Below are positions 33,469 to 42,186 of a DNA stretch of 64,000 bases, one piece after another; position 1 is the first letter of the stretch, and every line of letters begins with the position of its first letter. The DNA comes from Flavobacterium sp. ACN6 (lineage in GTDB: Bacteria > Bacteroidota > Bacteroidia > Flavobacteriales > Flavobacteriaceae). Under the pieces are notes generated by a model. That model was given only the letters and a program-made list of their open reading frames with translations, searched no databases and had not been told where the DNA came from. The stretch is taken from positions 1-64,000 of the forward strand of contig NZ_MRCQ01000012.1 in NCBI RefSeq assembly GCF_002304005.1, in the 5' to 3' direction. The position numbers were made by a program, and so were the translations under genes.

Positions 33469-34285
33469 AATTCCAATTACTGTAATCGTTTCTGTCAAAA
33501 ACGAAGCTTTGAATTTGCCATCTTGTTTGGATAAATTAAAGCGATTTGATCAAATCATAGTGGTAGACTCTGGAAGTACTGATGATACTCCAGTTATCGC
33601 TGTCGCTAAAGGAGCCGAAGTACTTCAATTTAAGTGGAACGGTAAATTTCCTAAAAAACGAAATTGGGCACTCCAAAATGCAAACCTTCGCCACGAATGG
33701 ATTTTGTTTTTGGATGCAGATGAATTTGTTACCGAAGAATTTGTTAGTGAAGTGGGATTTAAAACCCAAGATCCTACTTATAATGGCTACACCATACAGT
33801 TTGAAAACTATTTTATGGGCAGAAAACTTAAGTATGGATATGGATTCCAAAAGTCGGCTCTTTTTAAGAAATCCAAAGGATCATACGAAAAAATTGAAGA
33901 AGATTTGTGGAGTCATTTAGACATGGAAGTTCATGAACATCCTATTATAGAAGGAAAAGTTGGAATTATAAAAGCAAAGGTTATTCATAAAGATTTTAAA
34001 AACTTAGAACATTATATAGCCAAACACAATGCTTATTCTACTTGGGAAGCTCAAAGGTATCTGCAGCTAAAACAATCCAAAAACGAACATTTATCGTTCA
34101 ATCAAAAAATTAAATATAGTCTTCTTAATACGGGCTTACTTCCAGCAGTCTATTTCATGGGAGCTTACTTTTTAAAACTAGGATTTTTAGACGGTAAAGA
34201 AGGTTTTTATCTGGCACGTTTTAAATCACATTACTTTTTTCAAATTCAAACTAAAGTAAATTCAATCAAAAATAACATAGAATAA
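33461..34285 (+). CDS. Glycosyltransferase family 2, WaaE/KdtX-like
   Basis: This 274-residue GT-A enzyme has VSVKNEALNLPSCLDKLKRF near the start and VDSGSTDDT near 36-44. KKRNWALQNA and the DxD region LFLDADEF near 85-92 follow, and then AKVIHKDFKNLEHYIAKHN. That set matches the WaaE/LgtF-like GT2 branch. A short hydrophobic stretch near 225-245 may be membrane-associated. The start is TTG overlapping the previous stop by 8 bp (TTGAATAA). No ATG occurs until well into the fold. Confidence 0.9.
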   Translation: MNKIPITVIVSVKNEALNLPSCLDKLKRFDQIIVVDSGSTDDTPVIAVAKGAEVLQFKWNGKFPKKRNWALQNANLRHEWILFLDADEFVTEEFVSEVGFKTQDPTYNGYTIQFENYFMGRKLKYGYGFQKSALFKKSKGSYEKIEEDLWSHLDMEVHEHPIIEGKVGIIKAKVIHKDFKNLEHYIAKHNAYSTWEAQRYLQLKQSKNEHLSFNQKIKYSLLNTGLLPAVYFMGAYFLKLGFLDGKEGFYLARFKSHYFFQIQTKVNSIKNNIE

Positions 34286-34287
34286 AT

Positions 34288-35232
34288 ATGAAAAGAATAT
34301 TGATAACTGGCGGTGCTGGATTTGTAGGTTCACATTTGTGCAAAAGATTATTGAATGAAGGTAATGAAGTGATCTGTCTGGACAATTACTTTACAGGAGC
34401 AAAATCTAATATTATTGATTTATTGGATAATCCTTATTTTGAAATGGTAAGACACGACATTACAGAACCATATTATGCTGAAGTTGATGAAATATACAAT
34501 CTTGCGTGTCCTGCATCTCCCGTACATTACCAGTATAACCCAATAAAAACAATAAAAACTTCTGTAATGGGAGCCATTAATGTGCTCGGATTGGCAAAAC
34601 GTGTAAATGCTAAAGTATTGCAGGCCAGTACAAGTGAAGTTTACGGAGATCCTCTTGTACATCCTCAAACCGAAAATTATTGGGGACACGTAAACCCAAT
34701 AGGAATTCGTTCTTGTTATGATGAAGGCAAGCGCTGCGCCGAAACTTTGTTTATGGATTATCACAATCAAAATAAAGTGGCTATTAAAATAATTCGAATT
34801 TTCAATACTTATGGGCCTAATATGAATCCGGCAGACGGAAGAGTAGTTTCTAATTTTATTGTACAGGCATTACAGGGAAAAGATATTACCATTTTTGGAG
34901 ATGGTTTACAAACCCGCTCTTTTCAATACGTTGATGATTTAGTAGAAGGGATGGTAAGAATGATGAATTCTGATCCTTCATTTTTAGGACCAGTAAATCT
35001 TGGAAACCCAAATGAATTTACAATGCTTGAGCTGGCTCAGGCAATTATTGAATTGACAGGCTCAAAATCAAAAATTATTCATATGGATCTGCCTCAAGAT
35101 GATCCAAAACAAAGACAGCCAGATATTTCTTTGGCAAAAAACAAACTTAATGGCTGGGAACCTAAAATACAATTAAATGAAGGTTTGGTAACCACAATTA
35201 ATTACTTTGACAAACTATTGTTAAACCAATAG
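34288..35232 (+). CDS. UDP-glucuronate decarboxylase (UDP-xylose synthase)
   Basis: This is an extended SDR of 314 residues that decarboxylates UDP-glucuronate to UDP-xylose using bound NAD. Diagnostic blocks are RILITGGAGFVGSHLCKRLL, CLDNYFTGAKSNI, RHDITEPYYAEVDEIYNLAC, PASPVHYQYNPIKTIKTSVM, ASTSEVYGDP, and the catalytic RSCYDEGKRCAE with Tyr and Lys. NTYGPNMNPADGRVVSNFI follows. It uses the product of Ugd (20611) and so implies xylose in the polymer. It is the last gene before a 239-bp gap, so it closes the first EPS transcription unit. Confidence 0.95.
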   Translation: MKRILITGGAGFVGSHLCKRLLNEGNEVICLDNYFTGAKSNIIDLLDNPYFEMVRHDITEPYYAEVDEIYNLACPASPVHYQYNPIKTIKTSVMGAINVLGLAKRVNAKVLQASTSEVYGDPLVHPQTENYWGHVNPIGIRSCYDEGKRCAETLFMDYHNQNKVAIKIIRIFNTYGPNMNPADGRVVSNFIVQALQGKDITIFGDGLQTRSFQYVDDLVEGMVRMMNSDPSFLGPVNLGNPNEFTMLELAQAIIELTGSKSKIIHMDLPQDDPKQRQPDISLAKNKLNGWEPKIQLNEGLVTTINYFDKLLLNQ

Positions 35233-35285
35233 TAGACTTCTTTTTACAAAATACACCATTTATTTCTACTGTTTATTTCTCCTAA

Positions 35286-35302
35286 TTTCCTTATTAAGGA
35301 AA
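35286..35302. promoter_or_regulatory. Palindromic motif, copy 3 (TTTCCTTATTAAGGAAA)
   Basis: This is the best copy: eight-base perfect arms around a central T, 170 bp upstream of the GT2 gene that opens the second EPS unit. As RNA it could form a 7-bp stem with an AUU loop. It contains the 14-mer of copies 1 and 2 in the same orientation. Confidence 0.62.
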
Positions 35303-35471
35303 CAGATTTTTGCACCCGCTAATTTCAAGCCTTCGTTTTTGTGCTTTTAACGAGTATTGTGGTGCTTCGTCGAGAACATTTTTTAGTAAAACACCTTTGT
35401 TTTAATTTTAACTTGAAATTGTGAAAGACAGTAGACTATGAAAAATATTTATCATTTAAAAAATAATTATT

Positions 35472-36218
35472 ATGAGAGTTACTATAATCACGGTTTGTTA
35501 CAATCGCAAGAATACTATTGAGCAAGCAATCAAAAGCGTGCTGGAACAAAATTATAATGATATCGAATATATTATTATTGATGGAAATTCTACAGACGGA
35601 ACAAAAGAAATTATTGAAACTTATAAAGATAAGCTAAGCCAATATATTTCGGAACCTGATAAAGGTATGTACGATGCGATAAATAAAGGATTAAAATTGG
35701 CTACTGGAGATGTAATTGGTTTGATGCACTCTGATGATGAATTTTATGACAAAAACGCCATCTCAAAAATCGCAGCCCGTTTTAATTTTGACCCCAGTAT
35801 AGACGGAGTTTACGGCGATGGAGTTTATGTTTCAAATGATAAAAATGAACGCTTGATTCGAGATAGGATAGGAGGTGTTTTTAGTCTGAAAAAAATTAAA
35901 GAAGGCTGGCTGCCATTGCATCCTACAGTCTACCTAAAGAAAAGCATAATTGATAAAAATGGTTTTTATAATCTCGATTTTAAAATAGCTTCTGATACCG
36001 AGTTTTTGCTTCGTTATTTGTACAAATACGAAATTAGAATGAGCTACATCAATTCTTATATAGTTAAAATGAGAATGGGAGGCATGAGTACCAGTTTTAA
36101 AAGGGCTTTTGAGGTTTTAAAAGAAGATTATAGAATTTATAAATTTCACGGCTTAGCTGCAATTGGAACTGTCTTTTTAAAAAAAACAATTGCCTTGAAA
36201 CAGTATATAGTTCACTAA
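35472..36218 (+). CDS. Glycosyltransferase family 2, WcaE-like
   Basis: This 248-residue GT-A enzyme begins MRVTIITVCYNRKNTIEQAI. IEYIIIDGNSTDGTKEII follows near 35-50, then YISEPDKGMYDAINKGLKLA near 60-80, and HSDDEFYDKNAI as the metal-site region. The EPDKGMYDAINKG string is a hallmark of colanic-acid WcaE-type and related GT2 enzymes. It opens the second part of the EPS locus, after a 239-bp intergenic region holding a palindrome copy, and is followed by the export and regulation genes. Confidence 0.91.
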   Translation: MRVTIITVCYNRKNTIEQAIKSVLEQNYNDIEYIIIDGNSTDGTKEIIETYKDKLSQYISEPDKGMYDAINKGLKLATGDVIGLMHSDDEFYDKNAISKIAARFNFDPSIDGVYGDGVYVSNDKNERLIRDRIGGVFSLKKIKEGWLPLHPTVYLKKSIIDKNGFYNLDFKIASDTEFLLRYLYKYEIRMSYINSYIVKMRMGGMSTSFKRAFEVLKEDYRIYKFHGLAAIGTVFLKKTIALKQYIVH

Positions 36219-36335
36219 TAGGAAAGGATTAATTTTTGTAATTATCGTTTTTTTAGAAGTATATAAAGCATCAGTAAAATTTGGATTCGCGGAATTTAAA
36301 GTGATTAAAGAATACTAATATATACCACAATTAAC

Positions 36336-37103
36336 ATGAAGAAAATTTTCCTTTTGATAATTTTACTGCCTTTATTGATGCTCGAATCTTGTACCACAAA
36401 GAAGCAAATGTTGTATTTACAAGATTTGGACAGCTATACAAATTCTACAATAAATTATACTTCGCCTAAAATACAACCTAACGATATTTTGAAAATTGAT
36501 GTTGGTGATCTTAATCCACTAGTTGCGGCACCTTTTAATATTACCAGTAGTACAAGTGCGCAGCAAAGCTCTGTAGAAATGATGAAACTGTCAGGCTATT
36601 TAGTTAATCCTCAAGGAACTATTATGATGCCTATTTTAAATGAAGTTAAAGTAGGAGGTTTAACGCCAGCTAATGCAGAAATCAAAATTAAAGAACGCTT
36701 GATTAACGAGAATTATCTCGTTAATCCTACGGTACAGGTAAGAGTTTTGAATAATAAATTTACGATTTTGGGAGAAGTAAATGCTCCTGGAGTAATTTCT
36801 TTTACAGAAGAATCTATAAGCTTACTTGATGCGCTGGGACTGGCGAAAGATTTAACCTATTCTGGAATTCGAAAAGATATAAAACTGATAAGAGAAGTTG
36901 ATGGAAAACGTTTGGTTTACCATGTTGATTTGACCACGGCTTCCTGGATGTCAAATCCAAATTTTAGAATCAGACAAAATGATGTTATTGTCGTAACCCC
37001 AAATAAACTAAAAGTAAATAGCGGAGGAGTAATAAAAGATCCATTGCAATTGCTGGGGATAGTAGCTTCTCTTGCAGCTCTTATTATAGTGATTGCAAAT
37101 TAA
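36336..37103 (+). CDS. wza: Polysaccharide export outer-membrane lipoprotein, Wza-like
   Basis: This 255-residue protein has a lipoprotein signal peptide (LLPLLMLESC, lipidated Cys near 19). The polysaccharide-export domain follows: IQPNDILKIDVGDLNPLV, LVNPQGTIMMPILNEVKVGG, then a SLBB-like segment FTILGEVNAPGVISF. A C-terminal hydrophobic stretch (LLGIVASLAALIIVIAN) may be a membrane helix, as in short outer-membrane polysaccharide export proteins of Bacteroidota. It should form the outer-membrane channel that receives polymer from the inner-membrane Wzc partner encoded 103 bp downstream. Confidence 0.93.
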   Translation: MKKIFLLIILLPLLMLESCTTKKQMLYLQDLDSYTNSTINYTSPKIQPNDILKIDVGDLNPLVAAPFNITSSTSAQQSSVEMMKLSGYLVNPQGTIMMPILNEVKVGGLTPANAEIKIKERLINENYLVNPTVQVRVLNNKFTILGEVNAPGVISFTEESISLLDALGLAKDLTYSGIRKDIKLIREVDGKRLVYHVDLTTASWMSNPNFRIRQNDVIVVTPNKLKVNSGGVIKDPLQLLGIVASLAALIIVIAN

Positions 37104-37206
37104 AAATTGACAAAAGTGTAAAATAAAGTATATAAATAGTTCCGTTTTGGATTTGAAAATATACTTGTTGGCAGTAAAGCAACTGTATTTAATTAATTAA
37201 ATAGTT

Positions 37207-39546
37207 ATGGATTTTAAAAAAGAATTTTTAAAGTATTTTCAATATTGGCCTTGGTTTTTGCTGAGCTTGATTTTGTTTGTTGGTGCTGCGTTTATTTTTA
37301 TTAAAGTAGTGCCGTCAACATACGAAACTTCAGCTACGATCTTTCTGGACAAAAAACAAGAAGACCAAACGAAGATAATTACTATCAGTACAGATAAAAA
37401 AAGTAATGAAGATAAATTGGAAGACGAAATTCGACTAATAACATCCAATGAGTTTTTGCTGGATGTAGTTAAGAATTTGAATTTAAATTTCACTTATTAT
37501 GAAAAAGTATTTACAGTACAAAACAATAATATAAATGAAGTTCCCTTTGTTTTAATACCTACTGTTTCTAAAGATTCATTACCGCAGATTTCGTATGAAA
37601 TTAAAATAGATAAAAGCGGTTTTATCATAACTAACCCAGACACAGAAAGAATTTATAATGTAAAAGGTTATGAAGGAAAAGAAGCTGTTTTTGGTTTACC
37701 TTTTAAGATTGAATTATCTGCTAAAGCAAAGAAAAATCCAGCTTACTATTTTGACAATGAATATAAAGTAAGTCTTCAGTCTACCGTTGAAGCTTTAAGA
37801 CAATTAAAAGCATCTCTTGTTGTTTTATCTGATGAAAATGCAAAAGGAGTGCTGGAACTTAAACATATTGGATCAAGTCCAGATCGTTCCAGAAAGATAT
37901 TGAGCGAAATCATTGTTCAGCTAGATAAAAGTATTGTCAGCAATAAGCAAAAAGTATTTAGAAATACCGTTTCATATTTAAATCAAAGGATAAAAAATTT
38001 CACAAAAGAAAAAGATTCGATTGAAAGCGTAAAAGAAAAATACCTGCAAAATAATGATATTGGTGTAATGGACAACTATATTGTGGAGCAAACCTCCGAT
38101 AGAAGTCAGAAAAAGGAGAGCTCAATGCTCAACGAAAAACAAATAGCACTTACCAATTTTGCAATTAATGATATTAGACAATCTGGTCCTACTCAAAGTG
38201 TAGGTGCAAATTACAATTTGGAATCTACTACAGTCAATCAGATGCTTGTAAATTACAATGCAAAACTTATGGACAGCCAATTGATCCTGCAAAGGGCGCA
38301 AAGTAATAATCCGGCATATATTAGTTTAGTAACCCAATTAAAGATCCAAAAACAAGAAATACTAAATAGTTTGGAAGGTTATTTAAATTTTTTAAATCAA
38401 ACAAGCAGAACCAATAGATCAGAGCAGAGTATCGCTGATGCGAAGGTAAAAAGTATTCCGACAAAAGATAAAGTGCTGGGTAACATAAACAGTAACCTTA
38501 TTACAAAAGAGGAAACTTACGTAGCATTACTACAAAAGAAAGAAGAAGCAGTTTTAAATGGTGCTATTTTAGAGTCAAACTTAAAAACTCTAAACGCGCC
38601 TGAAACAAATTATTCTGCAATTTTCCCACAGCCAAAAGCATTTATGCTGGGTGCATTTTTGTTAGGTTTACTGGTTCCTTTTGGAATCACTTATGTTCGT
38701 TTATACTTGGATACCAAAATACATAATGAAGAAGATATTCAGAAAGTATTTACTGATATCCCTATTTTAGGACATATTCCTAAAATAAATGTCAGCGAAA
38801 AATTAGACAATACAGCTACTTCTCGTTCTTTGATAGCGGAAGCTTCTAGGGCATTAGTTTCAAATATCTCCTATTTACTGCCAAGGAAAAAGGACAGTAG
38901 AGGAAGTGTAATATTGTTTACGTCATCTATTCAAGGAGAAGGAAAATCATTTTGCGCTTTTCATAATGCTATAACGGTTAGTAATCTCAATAAAAAAGTA
39001 CTGTTAATAGGGGTCGATTTAAGAAATCCTCAATTGCATGACTATTTCAGTGTAAACAGAAAAGGATTAGGTCTTTCTAATTTTTTAGCCAATAAAAGTG
39101 ACGACTGGAAAGAATTCTTGCAAACAGACACGAAGTTTTCTAAAAATCTTGATGTTTTGTTTGCTGGAGAAACTCCGCCAAATCCTTCTCAATTAATTAC
39201 TAATTCTAATTTTGAATCATTGATTGAAGAGGCAAGAGATATTTATGATTTTATAATTCTAGATACCGCCCCAGTACAAATAGTGTCTGATACACTCAAC
39301 TTTAGTTATCTGGCAGATGTCACAGTATTTGTGGTTAAATACGATTACACCGATAAGAGCAATTTAGAGCAGGTAAGTAATTTAATTAAAAAAGAACAGT
39401 TAAAAAATGTTGGAGTTGTTATAAACGGTGTAAATATGAAAACGGCATACGGATATGGTTATGGAGTTAGCTACGGTTATCAATATCAAGAAGTAAAAGT
39501 AAAAAAGCCTTGGTATAAAAGAAATGTTGCTATAAAAGAGGCCTGA
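37207..39546 (+). CDS. wzc: Chain-length regulator fused to BY-kinase, Wzc-like
   Basis: This 779-residue inner-membrane protein has a Wzz domain with TM1 near 15-35, a long periplasmic coiled region, and TM2 near 478-500 (AFMLGAFLLGLLVPFGITYV). A cytoplasmic tyrosine autokinase follows, with Walker A SSIQGEGKS near 575, Walker A' LLIGVDLRNPQ near 598 and Walker B FIILDTAP near 680. The C-terminus is a tyrosine cluster, AYGYGYGVSYGYQYQ. Wzc sets polymer length and powers export by cycles of autophosphorylation. The cognate phosphatase is not encoded in the window. Confidence 0.95.
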   Translation: MDFKKEFLKYFQYWPWFLLSLILFVGAAFIFIKVVPSTYETSATIFLDKKQEDQTKIITISTDKKSNEDKLEDEIRLITSNEFLLDVVKNLNLNFTYYEKVFTVQNNNINEVPFVLIPTVSKDSLPQISYEIKIDKSGFIITNPDTERIYNVKGYEGKEAVFGLPFKIELSAKAKKNPAYYFDNEYKVSLQSTVEALRQLKASLVVLSDENAKGVLELKHIGSSPDRSRKILSEIIVQLDKSIVSNKQKVFRNTVSYLNQRIKNFTKEKDSIESVKEKYLQNNDIGVMDNYIVEQTSDRSQKKESSMLNEKQIALTNFAINDIRQSGPTQSVGANYNLESTTVNQMLVNYNAKLMDSQLILQRAQSNNPAYISLVTQLKIQKQEILNSLEGYLNFLNQTSRTNRSEQSIADAKVKSIPTKDKVLGNINSNLITKEETYVALLQKKEEAVLNGAILESNLKTLNAPETNYSAIFPQPKAFMLGAFLLGLLVPFGITYVRLYLDTKIHNEEDIQKVFTDIPILGHIPKINVSEKLDNTATSRSLIAEASRALVSNISYLLPRKKDSRGSVILFTSSIQGEGKSFCAFHNAITVSNLNKKVLLIGVDLRNPQLHDYFSVNRKGLGLSNFLANKSDDWKEFLQTDTKFSKNLDVLFAGETPPNPSQLITNSNFESLIEEARDIYDFIILDTAPVQIVSDTLNFSYLADVTVFVVKYDYTDKSNLEQVSNLIKKEQLKNVGVVINGVNMKTAYGYGYGVSYGYQYQEVKVKKPWYKRNVAIKEA

Positions 39547-39585
39547 GAAATACAGAGTGTATTTACTAAAATTAAATAATATAAA

Positions 39586-40002
39586 ATGTTTCATAAAATA
39601 GTTCTATTGTTATTATTCTTAGTTATTGTAGCTGTTTTTTATTTTTCGTGGTTATCAGATCCAGGTTTTGCAGGAGAAACCTATTTACCAAGATGGCTTT
39701 TAAATTGGAGTAATCAATATTATAATTTGCGTACAGCTGTTCCATTTTTAGCTTTAGGTTTTCTGTTAGAAGTTTATACGGAACACAGCAGTTTAGATGA
39801 ATTAAATAATAATAAAAAATTGAATTTCATACAAAATATAGTTTTTGCAGCAATAATTGTCTGCATAGCTGAGGGCGGGCAATTTGTGATTCAAAGAAGA
39901 AGTCCTGATTTAGCAGATGTTTTTTATGGAATTACCGGAAGTATAGCAGGAGCATTAGGGTACAATCTATTGAAAAAATTAAAAAATGCGAAACAGACAT
40001 AA
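39586..40002 (+). CDS. VanZ-like membrane protein
   Basis: This 138-residue protein has four predicted membrane segments (starts near 5, 48, 82 and 115). It also has the VanZ-type pattern: LYFSW-like SDPGF after helix 1, FLALGFLLEVYTEHSS, EGGQFVIQRRSPDLADVFYG near 96-115, then a Gly-rich last helix. The E-x-x-Q and R-x-x-D-x-x-D-x-x-x-N/Y-type residues are the conserved core of the family, whose biochemical role is unknown. It overlaps the WcaJ-like gene by 17 bp and follows Wzc, so a role in surface-polymer export or membrane assembly is suggested by context only. Confidence 0.78.
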   Translation: MFHKIVLLLLFLVIVAVFYFSWLSDPGFAGETYLPRWLLNWSNQYYNLRTAVPFLALGFLLEVYTEHSSLDELNNNKKLNFIQNIVFAAIIVCIAEGGQFVIQRRSPDLADVFYGITGSIAGALGYNLLKKLKNAKQT

Positions 40003-41386
40003 ATTTACTTTCATAATGTGTTGTGCTATAGTAGACATGATCGCGATGGTCTTTGGTACTGTACTATTTTTGAATTTTGCGACAGAAGAGAATATGGGCT
40101 GGAATGGCTTGTTTCTCAATAAGATGATTCCGATCACTATTTTAAGCTGGCTGTTTTCAGTTACTTATTTTCAACTGTATCGAGTAGACGTTCTTTTTAG
40201 TTTAGATGAATTTTTCCGCAACAGCTGGCGTGCTTTCTTTACACAAAGAGTTCTATGGCATAGTTACATTTTCATTTTTCAGGACGATGTTTTGTATTTT
40301 TTTGGCAGTAAAGCCAATTTAATTCAGCTGAGTTTTTTACTGTCTTATTTTTTATTATCCAGAATCTTGTTTACCGTAGTAATAGGAAAAATAAAAGGCT
40401 GGGTTTTTAAACAATATACTGTTGCAATTTGGGGCTTTAACAAAACAAGTATAGAATTGGCTTCTCATTTAGAAAACAATTCCTTCTTTATCAATTTTGT
40501 TGGAATCCTGAATGAAAATTCATCGATAGAATACACAACTAATGAGGAATTTACTTTTGCACTTTTCGATGCAATCGAAAATGCCTCTGAAAACAATATA
40601 AATGAATTATACATTGTTACAAAACCTGATTTTATTTCAGATTTGAATTATTTCTTTGAGCTTGGTGATAAGCATTGTATGCGTTTGAAATTTGTTCCAG
40701 ATTTCTCATCCATTTCAAAAAAGCATTTTAACTCAACTCATTTAAATAATTTTCATGTAATTAAGCCCCGTTTTGAGCCTTTACAAAATGCTTATAACAG
40801 ATTGGCAAAAAGAGTATTTGATCTTGCTTTCAGCATTTTTGTGATAGTTTTCATCTTATCATGGCTGTATCCTTTATTGGCTTTAATAATTAAAAAACAA
40901 AGTAAAGGGCCGGTATTATTCAAACAAATGCGAACAGGCAAAAAGAATCAGCACTTTTGGTGTTATAAATTTCGAAGCATGTATACAAATGTTGGAGACG
41001 AAACCCAACAGGCTCAAAAAGGAGACAGCCGAATTACACCAATAGGAAAATTTATACGCCGAACCAGTTTAGATGAAATGCCTCAATTTTTTAATGTTTT
41101 GATAGGGAATATGAGTGTCGTAGGACCACGTCCGCACATGATTAAACATACGTCAGACTATAATGACCATATTAATAATTTTATGGTACGTCATTTCGTT
41201 AAACCAGGAATTACTGGTCTGGCTCAAGTTTCGGGTCTTCGAGGGGAAACAAAAAAAGTATCAGACATGAAACGCCGTGTGACAACAGATATCGAATATG
41301 TACAGCGCTGGAGCTTAATCAAAGATGTTAAAATTTGTTTCTTAACAGTTATAGTTACCTTAAAAGGAGATAAAAATGCTTTTTAA
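39986..41386 (+). CDS. wcaJ: Undecaprenyl-phosphate sugar phosphotransferase, WcaJ-like
   Basis: This is the initiating enzyme that places the first sugar phosphate on undecaprenyl phosphate. The 466-residue protein has four N-terminal helices, a CoA-binding-like Rossmann domain (FKQYTVAIWGFNKTSIELAS near 150) and a fifth helix near 275-295. The catalytic bacterial-sugar-transferase domain follows: VLFKQMRTGKKNQHFWCYKF, MYTNVGDE, ITPIGKFIRRTSLDEMPQFF, NVLIGNMSVVGPRP, and VKPGITGLAQVSGLRGE. It closes the core EPS operon, and in colanic-acid systems the corresponding first sugar is glucose. Confidence 0.95.
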   Translation: MRNRHKFTFIMCCAIVDMIAMVFGTVLFLNFATEENMGWNGLFLNKMIPITILSWLFSVTYFQLYRVDVLFSLDEFFRNSWRAFFTQRVLWHSYIFIFQDDVLYFFGSKANLIQLSFLLSYFLLSRILFTVVIGKIKGWVFKQYTVAIWGFNKTSIELASHLENNSFFINFVGILNENSSIEYTTNEEFTFALFDAIENASENNINELYIVTKPDFISDLNYFFELGDKHCMRLKFVPDFSSISKKHFNSTHLNNFHVIKPRFEPLQNAYNRLAKRVFDLAFSIFVIVFILSWLYPLLALIIKKQSKGPVLFKQMRTGKKNQHFWCYKFRSMYTNVGDETQQAQKGDSRITPIGKFIRRTSLDEMPQFFNVLIGNMSVVGPRPHMIKHTSDYNDHINNFMVRHFVKPGITGLAQVSGLRGETKKVSDMKRRVTTDIEYVQRWSLIKDVKICFLTVIVTLKGDKNAF

Positions 41387-41442
41387 ATAATAGAAAAATA
41401 AACCAAAAATAAATTTAAAAATAAACTAATAAACAGATAATC

Positions 41443-41646
41443 ATGGATATTACTAATTACCTTATAGGTTTACTCACAGGAGTTTCTGTGACAACCTTTT
41501 TCATTGGAAAAGAATGGTATAAATATTATACAAAATATACTATTCAGCAAAAACAATTAGATCGTGTTCTAAAATTGAACGATAAAATTAAAAAACTGAA
41601 AAGTTATAGTCCTTCAGGAACTACCAACGTTAATGTTGGAGTTTAA
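41443..41646 (+). CDS. Small single-pass membrane protein, unknown
   Basis: This 67-residue protein has one N-terminal membrane helix (YLIGLLTGVSVTTFFIG) followed by a Lys/Tyr-rich helical tail (YYTKYTIQQKQLDRVLKLND) and a polar end SGTTNVNVGV. It resembles no family I know. It lies 56 bp after the initiating transferase gene and before a strong terminator hairpin, so it is the last gene of the EPS unit. The size and topology suit a small membrane adaptor, but a function cannot be assigned. Confidence 0.65.
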   Translation: MDITNYLIGLLTGVSVTTFFIGKEWYKYYTKYTIQQKQLDRVLKLNDKIKKLKSYSPSGTTNVNVGV

Positions 41647-41715
41647 GACTGATTTTTTAAGTTGAATTTCCTAGAAAGCTTTTTAATTTGTAAAAATTAA
41701 TAAGTCAGATATTTC

Positions 41716-41756
41716 AATGGAATAAGCTCGATATACATCGAGCTTATTCCATTTGC
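41716..41756 (+). terminator. Long hairpin terminating the EPS operon
   Basis: A perfect 17-bp stem (41716-41732 with 41737-41753) around loop ATAC, with core GGAATAAGCTCGAT. Only a short T run follows on either strand, so it may be a bidirectional or non-classical terminator. It starts 69 bp after the last EPS gene. Confidence 0.75.
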
Positions 41757-42186
41757 CTTGATTACATGCCTGTGTTGAAATTCAGTAGAATTTTCAAAAT
41801 TAAAAATCATCATTCCAGTTTGATGATTAATTATAAAATTTCTTTTTTGTTTAAATAATCCCTTTATCTAAGGATCTTATCTCTTTATTATATTATTTAA
41901 TAAATAGATATATCCAATTTTATTCCTACACTTTTTTACAGCCCCAATCTTATTTGGCTTAACAATTTGAGCCGTTTTATTACAAATTCTTCTTACCTGA
42001 ATTGCTTTTTTATTAGTTGTTTAGTTTATTAAATCGACTAATACAAAGATGCCAATACAAAGAAGAGATTGTATTATTTCTAATAAAAGAACCAGATAAA
42101 GCTATCTGAGTTTTCTTTATTACTAAGAATGTTTCGATGTTATCAAAGTGTAATCCATTAAAAAGATAAATGCAAACTCTTAAGAG
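41757..42186. other. 430-bp intergenic region after the EPS operon
   Basis: No coding region is seen. It contains ATCCCTTTATCTAAGGAT at 41859-41876, a degenerate dyad resembling the TTCCTTATTAAGGA motif, 310 bp before the next gene. That similarity is weak and is recorded only as a candidate. The rest is AT-rich without clear structure. Confidence 0.35.
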
